Notes: a model not told the origin generated them from the letters alone. A stretch of 64,000 nt of DNA from Aureococcus anophagefferens (GCF_000186865.1 NW_008705572.1:207384-271383); one strand, 5' to 3'; shown: positions 32,101 to 41,247, numbered from the stretch's first letter. Numbers and translations are program-made.

Positions 32101-33366
32101 GGCGCGGGACGCGCGGATCATGGTCGGCAAGTACCGCGAGCGGCTCCTGCGGCGCTGGGGATGGGACGCGGGCACGGACGAGTACGGCTCCGACGCCGCG
32201 TGGCGCGTGGAGCTGCGGCTGCGCCACCACATGAAGGACGCGGACCGCTGGCACGACCGCCTGGTGGACCTGCGCGCGCGCTGCGACGACGACCGGGCCT
32301 ACCTCTTCAACGCGCAGGCCTGTGAGGAAATCAACCACTGGTTTGGGACGTCCCGACCAAACTTTGAAATTCTCTAGCTCGGTCAAATCGAAGTTGATTC
32401 GGCTGATTTTTGGACGAATCGATCGCTCTCGTTGAGTTCTCGAAGCACGGTTGAAGTGGATGGTCCGAACCGTTCGATTACGCGCACATTGAAGTCGGGT
32501 TGAAGATTTTTATTTCCACACAGGCGCAGGCCGAGCTCGTCGAGTGCGAGCGGTGCAGCCGCCTCTCGAAGCCCGAGCGCCGCATCGTCGAGCGGTCCGC
32601 GGGCTACATCGATCGGAGCGGCGACGACGACGACGGCGACGGCGACGTGTCCGCGGCGGCCTATCTCGGCGCCTGGGCGGGCATCGCGGCGATTTTAGCG
32701 GTCTTCTGCTGGTATTTGATCGCGACGGGTTCGGATTTGGGCCGCGCGGCGACGGTCGCGTGGCTCGGCGACGCGGCCGTCGGCGCGCTGCTCTACTTTT
32801 GCGTCGTGCTGCCCTGCGCGATTTTATTGTTCGGGGTCTGGTTCCCGTCGCTGGTCGTCGGGCGCTTCCGCGCGGCGGACGACCGGCAGCGGCCGTTCCC
32901 CTTCAAGACGAAGCTGCCCGACTCCGCGGCGTATTTTTTACTGAAAGGCCACCCGGAGCTGCACGACCTGCCCGCGGCCAAGTCCATCCTCCACCCGCCG
33001 ACGGCGTCCATCGACGACGTCGTCGGCGACCCCGCGGCCATCTACGAGCAGATCAAGTGGCGCTACCCGCTGTCGACGCAGATCGGCATCGGCGTCGCGA
33101 TCCTCTTCCTGAACATCCCCGAGCTGCCCCTGGACGTGCTCTTCGAGGAGATCTTCGTGCTGCTCCCGCTGGCCACGGGCCTCGTCGTGCCCCACGTGGG
33201 AGGCAGCTCCGTCGCCGCGGAGCTCGCGAACGCGCTCGTGGACCTGCTCGCGTCCGTCGCCGCGGTCCTCGCCTTCTGCGCCGTCGTCTTCGCGGGGGCC
33301 CAGACGACGGACTTCCTCGAGCGCCAGGGGCGGCGGGTTTGGAAGGCCCTAAGGAGCCTAGTCTGA
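20106..33366 (+). CDS. Giant cell-surface protein: FG-GAP/VCBS repeats, REJ-like region, polycystin-like membrane part
   Basis: Four exons (20106-20752, 20806-29272, 29471-32311, 32524-33366) give 4,265 residues. The signal peptide is MRRYCAAAALLLVATRA. Residues ~20-1025 hold 20 repeats like DVDGDGDVDALSAS...DDTVAWYENDGSQSFTERV (FG-GAP/VCBS, Ca-binding DxDGDGD). After APTAAPTTTAAP linkers, a second FG-GAP block lies at ~1095-1480, then Ser/Pro/Thr stalks and Ig-like strands. A REJ/PKD-like part at ~2500-3030 (SGVVAASPASGTAMATAF...LPLRYEFSTASG) is followed by a GAIN/GPS-like Cys-rich region and several membrane segments from ~3380 to the end. The order suggests a polycystin-1/REJ-type receptor with an adhesion ectodomain. 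The 53-bp intron 20753-20805 and two introners (29273-29470, 32312-32523) all rejoin the frame exactly. Confidence 0.85.
20170..23235 (+). repeat. 147-bp tandem coding repeats (49 aa), 20 units
   Basis: Each unit contains ATCGACGTCGACGGCGACGG and ACACGGTCGCGTGGTACGAG. In the middle of the array, matching points fall at 22267, 22414, 22561, 22708 and 22855, a spacing of exactly 147 bp. Outer units vary in length. High DNA identity between units suggests recent amplification or conversion. Confidence 0.92.
29281..29470 (+). mobile_element. Introner element, family B (copy 1), in giant gene
   Basis: 190 bp flanked by GCGACGGC at 29273-29280 and 29471-29478 (perfect TSD). Terminal repeats are CAGGGCAGCACAAGAG and CTCTTTTGCTGCCCAG (2 mismatches when inverted). 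It shares GCGAAATTCCCAACTTCAAA and GGCTGATTTTTGGACGAGCG with the copy at 37796. TSD plus element is 198 bp with no in-frame stop, so the frame also reads through. Splicing with GC donor and AG acceptor gives LVNATAAYVDADD. Confidence 0.92.
32320..32523 (+). mobile_element. Introner element, family A (copy 3), in giant gene
   Basis: 204 bp with TSD GCGCAGGC at 32312-32319 and 32524-32531 (perfect). Ends CTGTGAGGAAAT and ATTTCCACACAG form the terminal inverted repeat. The intron 32312-32523 needs a GC donor; it shifts frame by two bases and an in-frame TAG lies inside, so splicing is required to reach the last 281 codons with four membrane segments. The tempting GTGAGG donor at 32322 would break the frame. 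Confidence 0.93.
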
Positions 33367-33502
33367 GCTTTACTAGATTCTACCACGACTTCGTGGACCT
33401 GTCCAACCACGTGCGAGTAGTACCTCCGCGCGCCGCCGGGCCCGAACCCCGGCCTCCGCGCATCCCATCGCTCTCGCTGTTAACGTCGTTGTGCGCCTCT
33501 TA

Positions 33503-35293
33503 TTATTGATCGAGCCGCTTGTAGCGCATGGCGCCTAGGTCCTCGGGAATCACGTCGCCGTCGTCGTAGTCGACGCGGTGGCGCTCGCCGTCGAACGCGC
33601 CGACGGTCCCCGGGAACCACGCGCCCTCACCGGGCCAGAAGATGGACACGCGCCAGCCGACGGCCTCGGGGCCCGGGGCCGCCTGGCTGAGGGCCACGTG
33701 TTGCGGGTGATTGAGGCGCGCTCGGTGGAGGTTCGCGTAGCGGGCCTCTCGCGAGTCCGTAGTTATGAAGTGGTTCAGCAGCGTCTCGATGCCCCAGTCG
33801 AGGGCCGTGACGTACGACGGATAGCGACTCTTGAGCATGGCGTCGATCTCGGCGCGCTTCTTCTTGATGATGTCCCGGAAGGGCGCCGTAGAGCCAGTTA
33901 AAGCGAGCTCGGAACTCTCGTCCGTGTCCGTAGAGTCCCACGTGACAAGACCCGAAAAAAAACGAATCTTGCCCTCTCTCCGAAGCTTCACATTGAGTCG
34001 CTTGTAGCTCTCCAGGCTGTGTTTGAGCGTCGCGTACTCACGGGGTCGCGACGCTTCTCCGGGTTTTTGAAGGTCAAGGACGTGGCGCTTACGGAGGTCC
34101 AGGCCCTCCTTGGAAAGTAGAGCGCGTTCGACAAATGCGTCGAGGAATCGAAGTATAGAATTCGATTTCATACACATATGTACCGTGCTGCAACTGAGAT
34201 CGCCCAAATTCAGCCCTGCCCCTAGCGGCTCCTTGATCCGCCCCAGGATCGACTCCAAGAGCGGCATGTAGTAGGGTGCTTCGTTGAGACCACCTGTTAC
34301 AAGTCCGTAAGCGGCCATGTCCGCGACTTCCGAGCCCTCGCCCACGGGCTCGAGGTTTTTGGCCAAGCGGCGAGCCACCGTATCGGAGAAATCTCCATTT
34401 TCTTCCATAAAGCGTACGCGCCAGTGGGCCTTTGCGAGTTCCGGCGCCTCCACCAACAAGCAAAGCTCCCGTGTGTCGACGTCTCGCGCGACGTCGCCAA
34501 CCGCCAGGCCGCGCTCGTCCTTTTTTCCCTTGATTGACACGTCCTGCGGACGCAGGAAAAACTTCCGCACGACGTCGAAGCACTGGGCGACGAACGCGGA
34601 GTCGCCCAAACGCGGGTCAATGACGCAAGTGTCGCAGTGCTCGAAGGTCGCGTAGTCGATTTCGCCGTCGGCCGCAAAGGCGTTGGAGAAGAGGCAGCCG
34701 ACGTTGCCATGGACGCCGAAGCGCCCTCGCAGGCGCTGGATGCCCGCGTCGGCCGCGTAGGAGAAGTTTCCTGTAGCGGCGGTGACGCCGTAAGTGAGGG
34801 CAATCTCGCGGCGAGCTTGCAACTCCGGGTCTTTGCAGGACAAGACGCCGATGCCGATCAGCGCACCGCCGAGCGCGCCGACCGTCGCGCCGACCGTCGC
34901 GCCGCCGAGCGCGCTGAGCGCGCCCTGGCCGGTGTGGAGCCCCAGGGGCCCGGCGGCGTTGAGCGCGACGCCGAGCGCGCGTTCAGGGAAGCGGTCCATG
35001 ACGAGCTGCTGGGGCGCCGCGTGCACGACGGGCAGCGTGAACGCGAGGGCTTCGATGAGGACCGCGGCGGAGGAGCCTAGCCCGGGCCGGCCCTGCCGGT
35101 GCAGGAGAGCGCGGGCCGCGCGCGACGCGTCGACGGACGCCAGCAACCGCCGCGCGCTGCCGATCGGCCCGAGCTCGCGGTCCAGGATGCGAGCGCGCCG
35201 GCGCCGGCGGAGAGCCTCGAGCAAGGCGAGCAAGGCGCCGACGAGGGCCCCGGCCCCGGCGACGCCGAGCACGATGCCCGCGCCGCCGAGCGG

Positions 35294-35327
<34 letters not shown>

Positions 35328-36277
35328 ATGATGCCGTTCGCCGTGCCGTAGACGAGGACGTCGACGTGCGGCCCCCACGCGTCGGTGACGCCGTACTTGT
35401 GGCGCTGGTCCCGCGACAAGCTGTCGAGCTTGATGCGCTCGGCGGCGACGAGGGACTCGCCGAGCTTCTCCTGCGCGCCGACGATGTTCATCAAGTTGCC
35501 TTTGGACATTTCCGCATTGCCGTTGCCGTTGAACATTTCCACATCGTATGGCGGTGTCGCCCGGGCCGCCTCGAGGAGCAGGCTGAACGGCACGCTCAGC
35601 CCGCGCACGCCGCGCGAGTACTGCAGGGGGCCGTGGGCTGTGAAGCTCTCGCGGAGCATCGCGATGCTCTCGAGCTCGGCGGCGGCGTCGCCGCGGTTGC
35701 GCGCGTCGACGATCATCGCGCATGGTTTCACTAGCACCGCGGGGATCTTCTTGAACTCGCAGGCGCATGAACTTGGTCTGAAGAGCTCGCCCATCTCCTC
35801 GACGCTCGGGCGAGGGTAGGGTCGAGAGAGGGCCGCGCGGGCGACAGGATTCAAATCCTCGACGCGCGCATCGAAGGCGCGCCAGCGCGCGAAGCCCTTC
35901 GCGGCGACGAGCGCGTCGATGCGCGCCTCGTCCGCGCGCGCGACCTCGACGTGGGCGCGCGCGTTGCTCGCGTCGTAGGTGTTCAATTCGTTGTACGACG
36001 CGAGCTCTCGATTGTATATGTCGACGTAATTCTGTTTTCGCTTCACAAGAATTTGGTGAAATTGAGGGTCGTCGCCCGCCCGATAATTACGACGGTCGAC
36101 GCCGTCGGTCTCCAGGATATAACAATTTTGCTTCGGGCGGGGCTCCGGCAGGTCGAAGACCCCCATCCCCGCGCGCGCGGCGCGCGCGCTCTCCGTGTCC
36201 TGGTCTTCAGCGAGCATGTCGCGGTATCGCGTCGCGCGTTCCAACACCACCTCCTCGTAATCGTCGCCAAGACCCAT
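33503..36277 (-). CDS. Hypothetical 924-aa protein with glycine-rich membrane region and Tudor-like C-terminus
   Basis: Single exon from ATG 36277 (MGLGDDYEEVVLERATRYRD) to TGA/TAA at 33503. Features in order: an acidic helical N-terminus; a poly-Gly stretch (~residues 315-330) and hydrophobic GAGIVLGVAGAGALVGALL; another Gly/Ala-rich hydrophobic stretch near 455-480 (GGATVGATVGALGGALIGIG); a soluble region with CDTCVIDPRLGDSAFV; and a C-terminal ~50 residues (VGWRVSIFWPGEGAWFPG, then HRVDYDDGDVI) that fit a Tudor-like small barrel. Codon use between 33950 and 34800 is less GC3-biased than in neighbours. No family recognised. Acquisition from a virus or another genome is possible but unproven. 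Confidence 0.7.
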
Positions 36278-36984
36278 CGTGCCTACGCGACTACATTTCG
36301 GATGGGGGGGAGGTCCGCCGGCGAGGGCGACGGCGCGAGCGACGGCGCGATCGATGGCGCGATCGACGGCGCGAGCGACGCCGAATCGGCATCGGCGACC
36401 CTCGCAGCACCGCGGCGCCCTCGTCGACGGCCGTGGCCGTCGTCTTCGGCGACGTCGCCGGCGTGAGCTCCGGCGTGAGCTCCGGCGTGAGCTCCGGCGT
36501 GAGCTTCGCCGAGTGCGACGGCGCGAGCGACGGCGCGATCGACTGCGCGATCGACGGCGCGTACGCCGACGAGACCGCCGTCGCGGCGCGCGTCGCGGCG
36601 GTGCCCTCGTCGGCGTTCGTGGCCGTCGTCTTCGGCGACGTCGCCGGCGTGAGCGCGACTACGCCGAAGAAGACGGCGACGGCCGCCGACGGCGACGGTC
36701 GCCGACTTCAGCCGAAGCCGAGCGAAAAGGCGACTCTCAAAGCCTCGCTCAAAGAGTCGGGTCGGTTCGCCCGGGCCGAGGAGCGGTGGTGGGAGCGACG
36801 CGAGCGTTGGCGGGGCGTGGGACGCGGGCGAATTTTTGGACGCCGGTCCGCACGGTTGTCGTCGAGGGCGTGCGGCGCACGGCGACGTGCGACTGCTAGA
36901 TCGCCAGAGATCGGCAGATGTTGACGGCAGGGTGATAGGAATCCACTCACGCTGCCCGATGCGGTGGTTGCGCGTTCCACTAAC
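36278..36984. repeat. Low-complexity intergenic block with short tandem repeats
   Basis: 707 bp between divergent genes. It holds GACGGCGCGAGC/GATC-type 12-mers (36330-36380), four copies of GTGAGCTCCGGC (36464-36500), and a longer duplicated segment CGTGGCCGTCGTCTTCGGCG at about 36428 and 36619. Open frames across it (GVSSGVSSGVS, DGASDGAID) are repeat products and I do not call a gene. The last 80 bp should include the methyltransferase promoter. Confidence 0.6.
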
Positions 36985-38959
36985 ATGGTAGCGCGCTCCA
37001 CGTCTCGCAAGAGTGGCAAGTCAGGCGCGCCGACGAGCGCGAGCGACGACGCGACCGCTGCGGCTGCCGCGGCAAAAGTCGCGCACGCCAGGGCGCTCGC
37101 CACGGCGCGCAGACGCCGCTTCGACGAGCGCCAGAAGGAGCTGCTTCTCGTCAAGGGCGACGACGTGGGCGACGAGGTCTTCAAGGCGCGCGAGCGCGCT
37201 GCGCTGCGTCGCGCGCGGGACGTCTGCCGCAAGAAGCAGGTGCGCGAGGAGCAGCGCGTCGAGTTCGAGGAGCAGCGCGAGGCCGCAAAGGTGGCAGAGG
37301 CCGCCGCGTCCAAGGAGCGCGCCGCGGCGAAGCAGGCCCGGGCCGCCGCGTCCAAGGAGCGCGCCGCGGCGAAGCAGGCCAAGGCCGTCGCCGCGACGGC
37401 GCGGGCCGAGGCGGAGAAGGCCAGGGCTGCCGAGCTCGAGGAGCGCGAGGCGCGGGAAGAGGAGACGGCGCGCCGCGTTGCCGCCGAGGAGAAGCTCGCG
37501 GCGCTCGACGACGGCAGCGACGACGACGATGGTAGCGACGGCGACGGCGGCGACGACGACATGAGCGACTACGACAGCGAGGACGACGACAAGGCGACGG
37601 CGACGGCGGCGCTGCGCGCGATTGTAAAATCGTTAAAACATCCTCGACGCGGCGTCCTCACGAGCGCCGACGTGCGCGCCATCGCCCGTCGCGCGCGGCG
37701 CAACGGCGGTGCCGTGGTCGTGTCCGACTGCGACGGCATCGGCGTGCTGCGGTTCGTGCTCAACCTGCTCAAAATTCGTGTGAAAAAGTACGTCGCGGGG
37801 CGGCAAAAGAGAGCGAAATTCCCAACTTCAAAGGCTCCTTTCTCGACCGGTTTCCACTCGTTTCGGCTGATTTTTGGACGAGCGATCATCTCTCGGCACG
37901 GTCTCGGAGCGTGGATGCTTTTTTTGGAACGTTGAGTCACTCTGTTGCTGCCCAGGTACGTCGCGGTGGAGATTTCGGACGTCGCCTTCGAGGCGATGCT
38001 CGCGAACAACGGCGACTTCGAGGGCGAGATCGTCCGCGTCAAGGATGTCTGCGACTACAAGTCCCTGCTCGAGGCCCTGGGCGACGACGCGATCGACATC
38101 TACGTCGCCGGTCCCCCGTGTAACGACCTCGCCGGGTCAAACCCGCGCCGCGAGGTGCGGCGCGCGCTCGCGGCGCGCGATCCAGCCCTTCGCCGTTCCC
38201 TCGCAGGTCAACGACGTGCGCAAGACGAAGACGTCAAAGTTGGTGGTCCAGGTCGGCAAGCGGATCAAGCTGCTGCAGAAGAGACAAAAAACCAAAAAAT
38301 TCATCACACTCGTAGAAAACGCACCATACGACGTCTCTAGTTATTTTTATTTAACTTCCGGCCTTAGGTGGCTTCGATGTCGAAGAAGATCAGGCGGCAG
38401 TTCGAGAGCATCGTGCAGAACGGAGCCGCCGTCGTCGCCGACGAGCTCGTCCACGGCGGCGCGCCGCGCCGCCGGCTTTATTGGGGAAATTTTGTGACGC
38501 CGGAGGCGCCGAAGGCGCCGCGGTCGCCCATCGACCTGGGCAAGTTCCTGAAGAAGTTCAAGGGGAGCGCGGACCGGCGTCTTTTGTCGGACTCACGCCG
38601 GCGTCTTTTAGTCGGACTCGGAGCCGTTCTCCCGCGCAGGCACGGCGATCCCCGCGGTGCCGGGCCAGAAGGTGGGGACGGTCCGCGTGCTCACCGCGCG
38701 CGCGGCCTCGGCCGACTACGAGCACGCGCGGAAGTCGCACAGGTCGCCCAACTTCGTGCGCATCTCGCGCCACTCGGACAGGCTCCGACCCTTGCACGCG
38801 GACGAGCTCTCCGTGCTCCTCAACCTTCCGGCCCGCTACGGGCTGAACATGAACGCGTCGCCGACGGAAACGGCCTACCTGCTCGGCTCGACCTTCGGGG
38901 TCAAGTCCCTCGCGTGGGCGTTGGCGCCGAGCCTCGAGCACTTCCCCCGCCTCGGCTAA
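36985..38959 (+). CDS. DNMT3-like cytosine-5 DNA methyltransferase
   Basis: Five exons (36985-37787, 37956-38154, 38207-38320, 38368-38566, 38640-38959) give 544 residues. The N-terminal ~210 residues are a Lys/Arg/Ala/Glu coiled coil and an acidic DDGSDDDDGSD stretch; no PWWP or ADD domain. Catalytic motifs in order: I (VVVSDCDGIGVLRFVL), IV (GPPCNDLAGSNPRRE; the Cys is the nucleophile; DNMT3 has SPCNDLSxVNPAR), VI (FITLVEN), VIII (PRRRLYWGN), and IX/X (LNLPARYG, LLGSTFGVKSLAWAL). The likely role is CpG methylation in the nucleus. Two introns are introners (37788-37955, 38567-38639); the 38321-38367 intron has a GC donor right after VEN. The 38155 donor is less sure (GC at 38131 is an alternative). 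Confidence 0.83.
37796..37955 (+). mobile_element. Introner element, family B (copy 2), in the methyltransferase gene
   Basis: 160 bp with TSD GTACGTCG at 37788-37795 and 37956-37963 (perfect; three more flanking bases match by chance). Terminal repeats CGGGGCGGCAAAAGAG and CTCTGTTGCTGCCCAG. The TSD itself forms an excellent donor, GTACGT. Splicing gives VKKYVAVEISD between motifs I and IV. An in-frame TGA lies inside the element. Confidence 0.94.
38575..38639 (+). mobile_element. Probable decayed family C introner in the methyltransferase gene
   Basis: 65 bp starting CGGCGTCTTTTGTCGG and containing a second near-copy of that 16-mer (38599-38615). The flanking 8-mers GCGCGGAC and GCACGGCG match at 5 of 8. 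The intron 38567-38639 (GC donor, CGCAG acceptor) joins FKG-S-TAIPAVPGQKVG in phase 1. Confidence 0.6.
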
Positions 38960-39281
38960 ATTCTCATCGTTTTAGCGAGCCTATGGGGTGGCGCCACGGG
39001 ACACGTCGTCGGTGACCGGTCGGACCGGGAGCGACGCGCCGTGGCGCCGCGACGACTAGTGCCCCCGAGGCCCCGGGCGACGCGGGGAGTCGTACCGTCC
39101 GGGGGCGAAGAGGGGTGCGCACCGCTCCGGGAAATGAGTTCGCGCGCGCGGGCCCGCGGACCCTCCTTCAGGAGTGCAACATCACTTCATCTTCGTCCTT
39201 TCCTGATACTTCGCTCGGTCGGGGCAGCCCCGCGTGACAATGGCACCGCACTAAGCCGGTCGACAAGCAAAGAGAAGCGGG
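38960..39281. other. Intergenic gap between methyltransferase and channel genes
   Basis: 322 bp. It holds the 3' flank of the methyltransferase and the channel promoter. No motif stood out apart from TTCATCTTCGTCCTTTCCTG (39186-39205), a pyrimidine-rich tract before the ATG. Confidence 0.4.
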
Positions 39282-41159
39282 ATGGCCGCCGCGCCGTCGG
39301 CGCTCGACGACGAGCCGCGGACCTGGCTCGGCAAGAAATGGCAGGAGCTCAAGGACGGGCTGGACCCCGGCGAGGTCATCGGCCTCGAGGTGGCTGTGAC
39401 GGTGTTCTCGTGGCTCTTCTGCGGCGTCGTCTTCTTCTACGTGTCGGAGAAGAACGTGGACCACAAGTTCGACGACATGACGGGGAACGTCATCTTTTAT
39501 ACTATATATTTCTGCGTGAACGTGGGCTTAGGGGTGGGGTCCGCGCCGATGAAGCCGTCGTCGTGGTTCGAGCGCGTCGGCTGCGCGGTCTTCTGCTTCG
39601 CGGGCAACTGCCTCATCGTCGGCGGCGTCGGCGTCTACTACGGCGCGTCGAGCCAGCGCGTGCTCAAGCGGCTGGCCATGGGCGACGAGGGCGAGGAGGA
39701 GCACATCCGCCGGCTCCAGCTACTCGTCCGCGGCGGCGGCTTCTGCGGCCTCGTGCTCCTGGGCATGTTCATCGCCTGGTGGACGGCGGACTACAACGGC
39801 TTCGCGGACATGCTCACGTTCTCCGTGACGAACCTGACGACGTCGGGGCTCCTCGTGGGCAAGGAGAGCGACCTCAACTTCTCCGTGCAGGCCGCGTTCT
39901 TCCTCGTGGGCATCCCCTACGCGATCACCTTCTACAGCGAGGTCTCGGGCTACTTCTGGCACGTCGCCGACGCGTCCGAGCGGCGGCGGGCGCAGCGCCT
40001 CGCGCGCAAGCGGAGCCGGCGCCACATGGCGGGCGAGGCCACGGCCATCGCGGACGACTTCAAGAAGCCGGACGACGACGCGAGGCACGTGACCGTGTCG
40101 ACGGCCGTGCTCGAGGAGCTCGAGGACATCGCCGCCGTCGCCGGCTTCCTGAAGGTCGACGACCGCCACCAGCTCCGGCGGCTCCAGTCCAAGGGCGACC
40201 TCGCCGCGGACGAAGCGCCGGCGCCGGGCGTCGTCGGCGTCGGCCCGCGGCGCGCGTCGAACTTCGTCGCGGACTTCCTGCTCGAGCAGCGGTCGAAGAT
40301 CGCGCCGGGCTTGGTCCAGGTCGCGGACCTCGCCTTCGCCCTGGCGGTTTGGCTCTTCCTGGGAACGGCGTTCTTCTACTGCTGCCAGCCCGAGTGGAGC
40401 CTCGTCTACAGCTTCTACTACGCGGTGAACGTGGGCTTCGGCGTCGGCTCCGCGCCGAAGCAATCCACGAAGACGTACGTGATGCTCTTCACGTGCTGGC
40501 ACTGCATCACGGGGTCCATCCTCATCGTCGGCGGCATCTCCGTCGTCTTCAAGGAGTCGACGGAGCGCATCCGCGACTCCGTCGCGCCCGTGCGGCCGCC
40601 GCTGCCCGGCCACGAGGACTCCTCGAGCTCCTCCGACGACGAGAAGAAGGCCGAGGTGCGCTCGGAGATGCTCGAGATGCTCGGCGCGTTCTACGGCGTC
40701 GCGCTCGTCGCCGGCGTCGCCGTCGGCCGGCTCTGCGGCTTCAAGACGTTCCCGACGCTCTTCGAGTACGCCGTGACGAACATGACGACGGCGGGGCTGC
40801 TCGTCTTCAACCGCGAGGCGACGGACACGAACTCCGTCTACTTCGCGTCGGCCGTGTTCCTCCTGATCGCGATCCCCGTCGGCGCCGTCTTCATCGGCGA
40901 GCTGGCGTCGCTCGCGTTCGTCTCGCGCGAGCGCGCGGTCGTCAAGCACCGCCTCCGCCAGTCCATCCTCATCCGCGGCCGGCCGCCGTCGCCGCCGCCG
41001 GGCGGCGACGACGACGAGCGCCCGAGGCCGCCGCAGCGCCGCGGCACGACGACGATCGACGCGAAGTACCTCTCCTTCCTCAAGGAGTCCGCGGACCGCT
41101 CGCACCAGCCCGTCGACATGGCGGGCACGACGATCCCCGTCGTCAAGGAGACGCCCTAA
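39282..41159 (+). CDS. Tandem two-pore-domain channel-like membrane protein with altered selectivity filters
   Basis: 625 residues, single exon. Two homologous halves (~residues 30-230 and ~345-560) each have an outer helix, a first pore loop, two helices and a second pore loop. Pore-like motifs are YTIYFCVNVGLGVGSAP, FSVTNLTTSGLLVGKE, FYYAVNVGFGVGSAP and YAVTNMTTAGLLVFNRE. Compared with the K+ filter TVGYGD, the first loop of each half keeps VGxG while the second reads SGLLV/AGLLV and lacks GYG. Each half resembles a two-pore K+ channel subunit, so one chain could form the four-loop pore alone. Selectivity is uncertain. The cytosolic tail is Pro/Arg-rich and ends PVVKETP; a second copy of this tail lies just downstream. 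Confidence 0.72.
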   Translation: MAAAPSALDDEPRTWLGKKWQELKDGLDPGEVIGLEVAVTVFSWLFCGVVFFYVSEKNVDHKFDDMTGNVIFYTIYFCVNVGLGVGSAPMKPSSWFERVGCAVFCFAGNCLIVGGVGVYYGASSQRVLKRLAMGDEGEEEHIRRLQLLVRGGGFCGLVLLGMFIAWWTADYNGFADMLTFSVTNLTTSGLLVGKESDLNFSVQAAFFLVGIPYAITFYSEVSGYFWHVADASERRRAQRLARKRSRRHMAGEATAIADDFKKPDDDARHVTVSTAVLEELEDIAAVAGFLKVDDRHQLRRLQSKGDLAADEAPAPGVVGVGPRRASNFVADFLLEQRSKIAPGLVQVADLAFALAVWLFLGTAFFYCCQPEWSLVYSFYYAVNVGFGVGSAPKQSTKTYVMLFTCWHCITGSILIVGGISVVFKESTERIRDSVAPVRPPLPGHEDSSSSSDDEKKAEVRSEMLEMLGAFYGVALVAGVAVGRLCGFKTFPTLFEYAVTNMTTAGLLVFNREATDTNSVYFASAVFLLIAIPVGAVFIGELASLAFVSRERAVVKHRLRQSILIRGRPPSPPPGGDDDERPRPPQRRGTTTIDAKYLSFLKESADRSHQPVDMAGTTIPVVKETP

Positions 41160-41234
41160 TAACACAGTTCGCAGGTCCAACAACCCGTCGACACGGCGGG
41201 CTCGACGGTCCCCGTGGTCAAGGAGACGCCCTAA
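41103..41234 (+). repeat. Duplicated terminal coding segment of the channel gene (2 x 57 bp)
   Basis: 41103-41159 encodes HQPVDMAGTTIPVVKETP and a stop. 41178-41234 encodes QQPVDTAGSTVPVVKETP and a stop in a matching frame. The second copy is preceded by ACAGTTCGCAGGTCC, a good acceptor, so it may be an alternative last exon. Confidence 0.85.
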
Positions 41235-41247
41235 AGAGCCCGGATCT

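Noticed and set aside
32322..32523. GTGAGG as the donor of the introner intron
   Set aside because: It matches consensus but gives phase 1 and breaks the frame downstream; the GC at 32312 keeps the frame and equals the TSD start.
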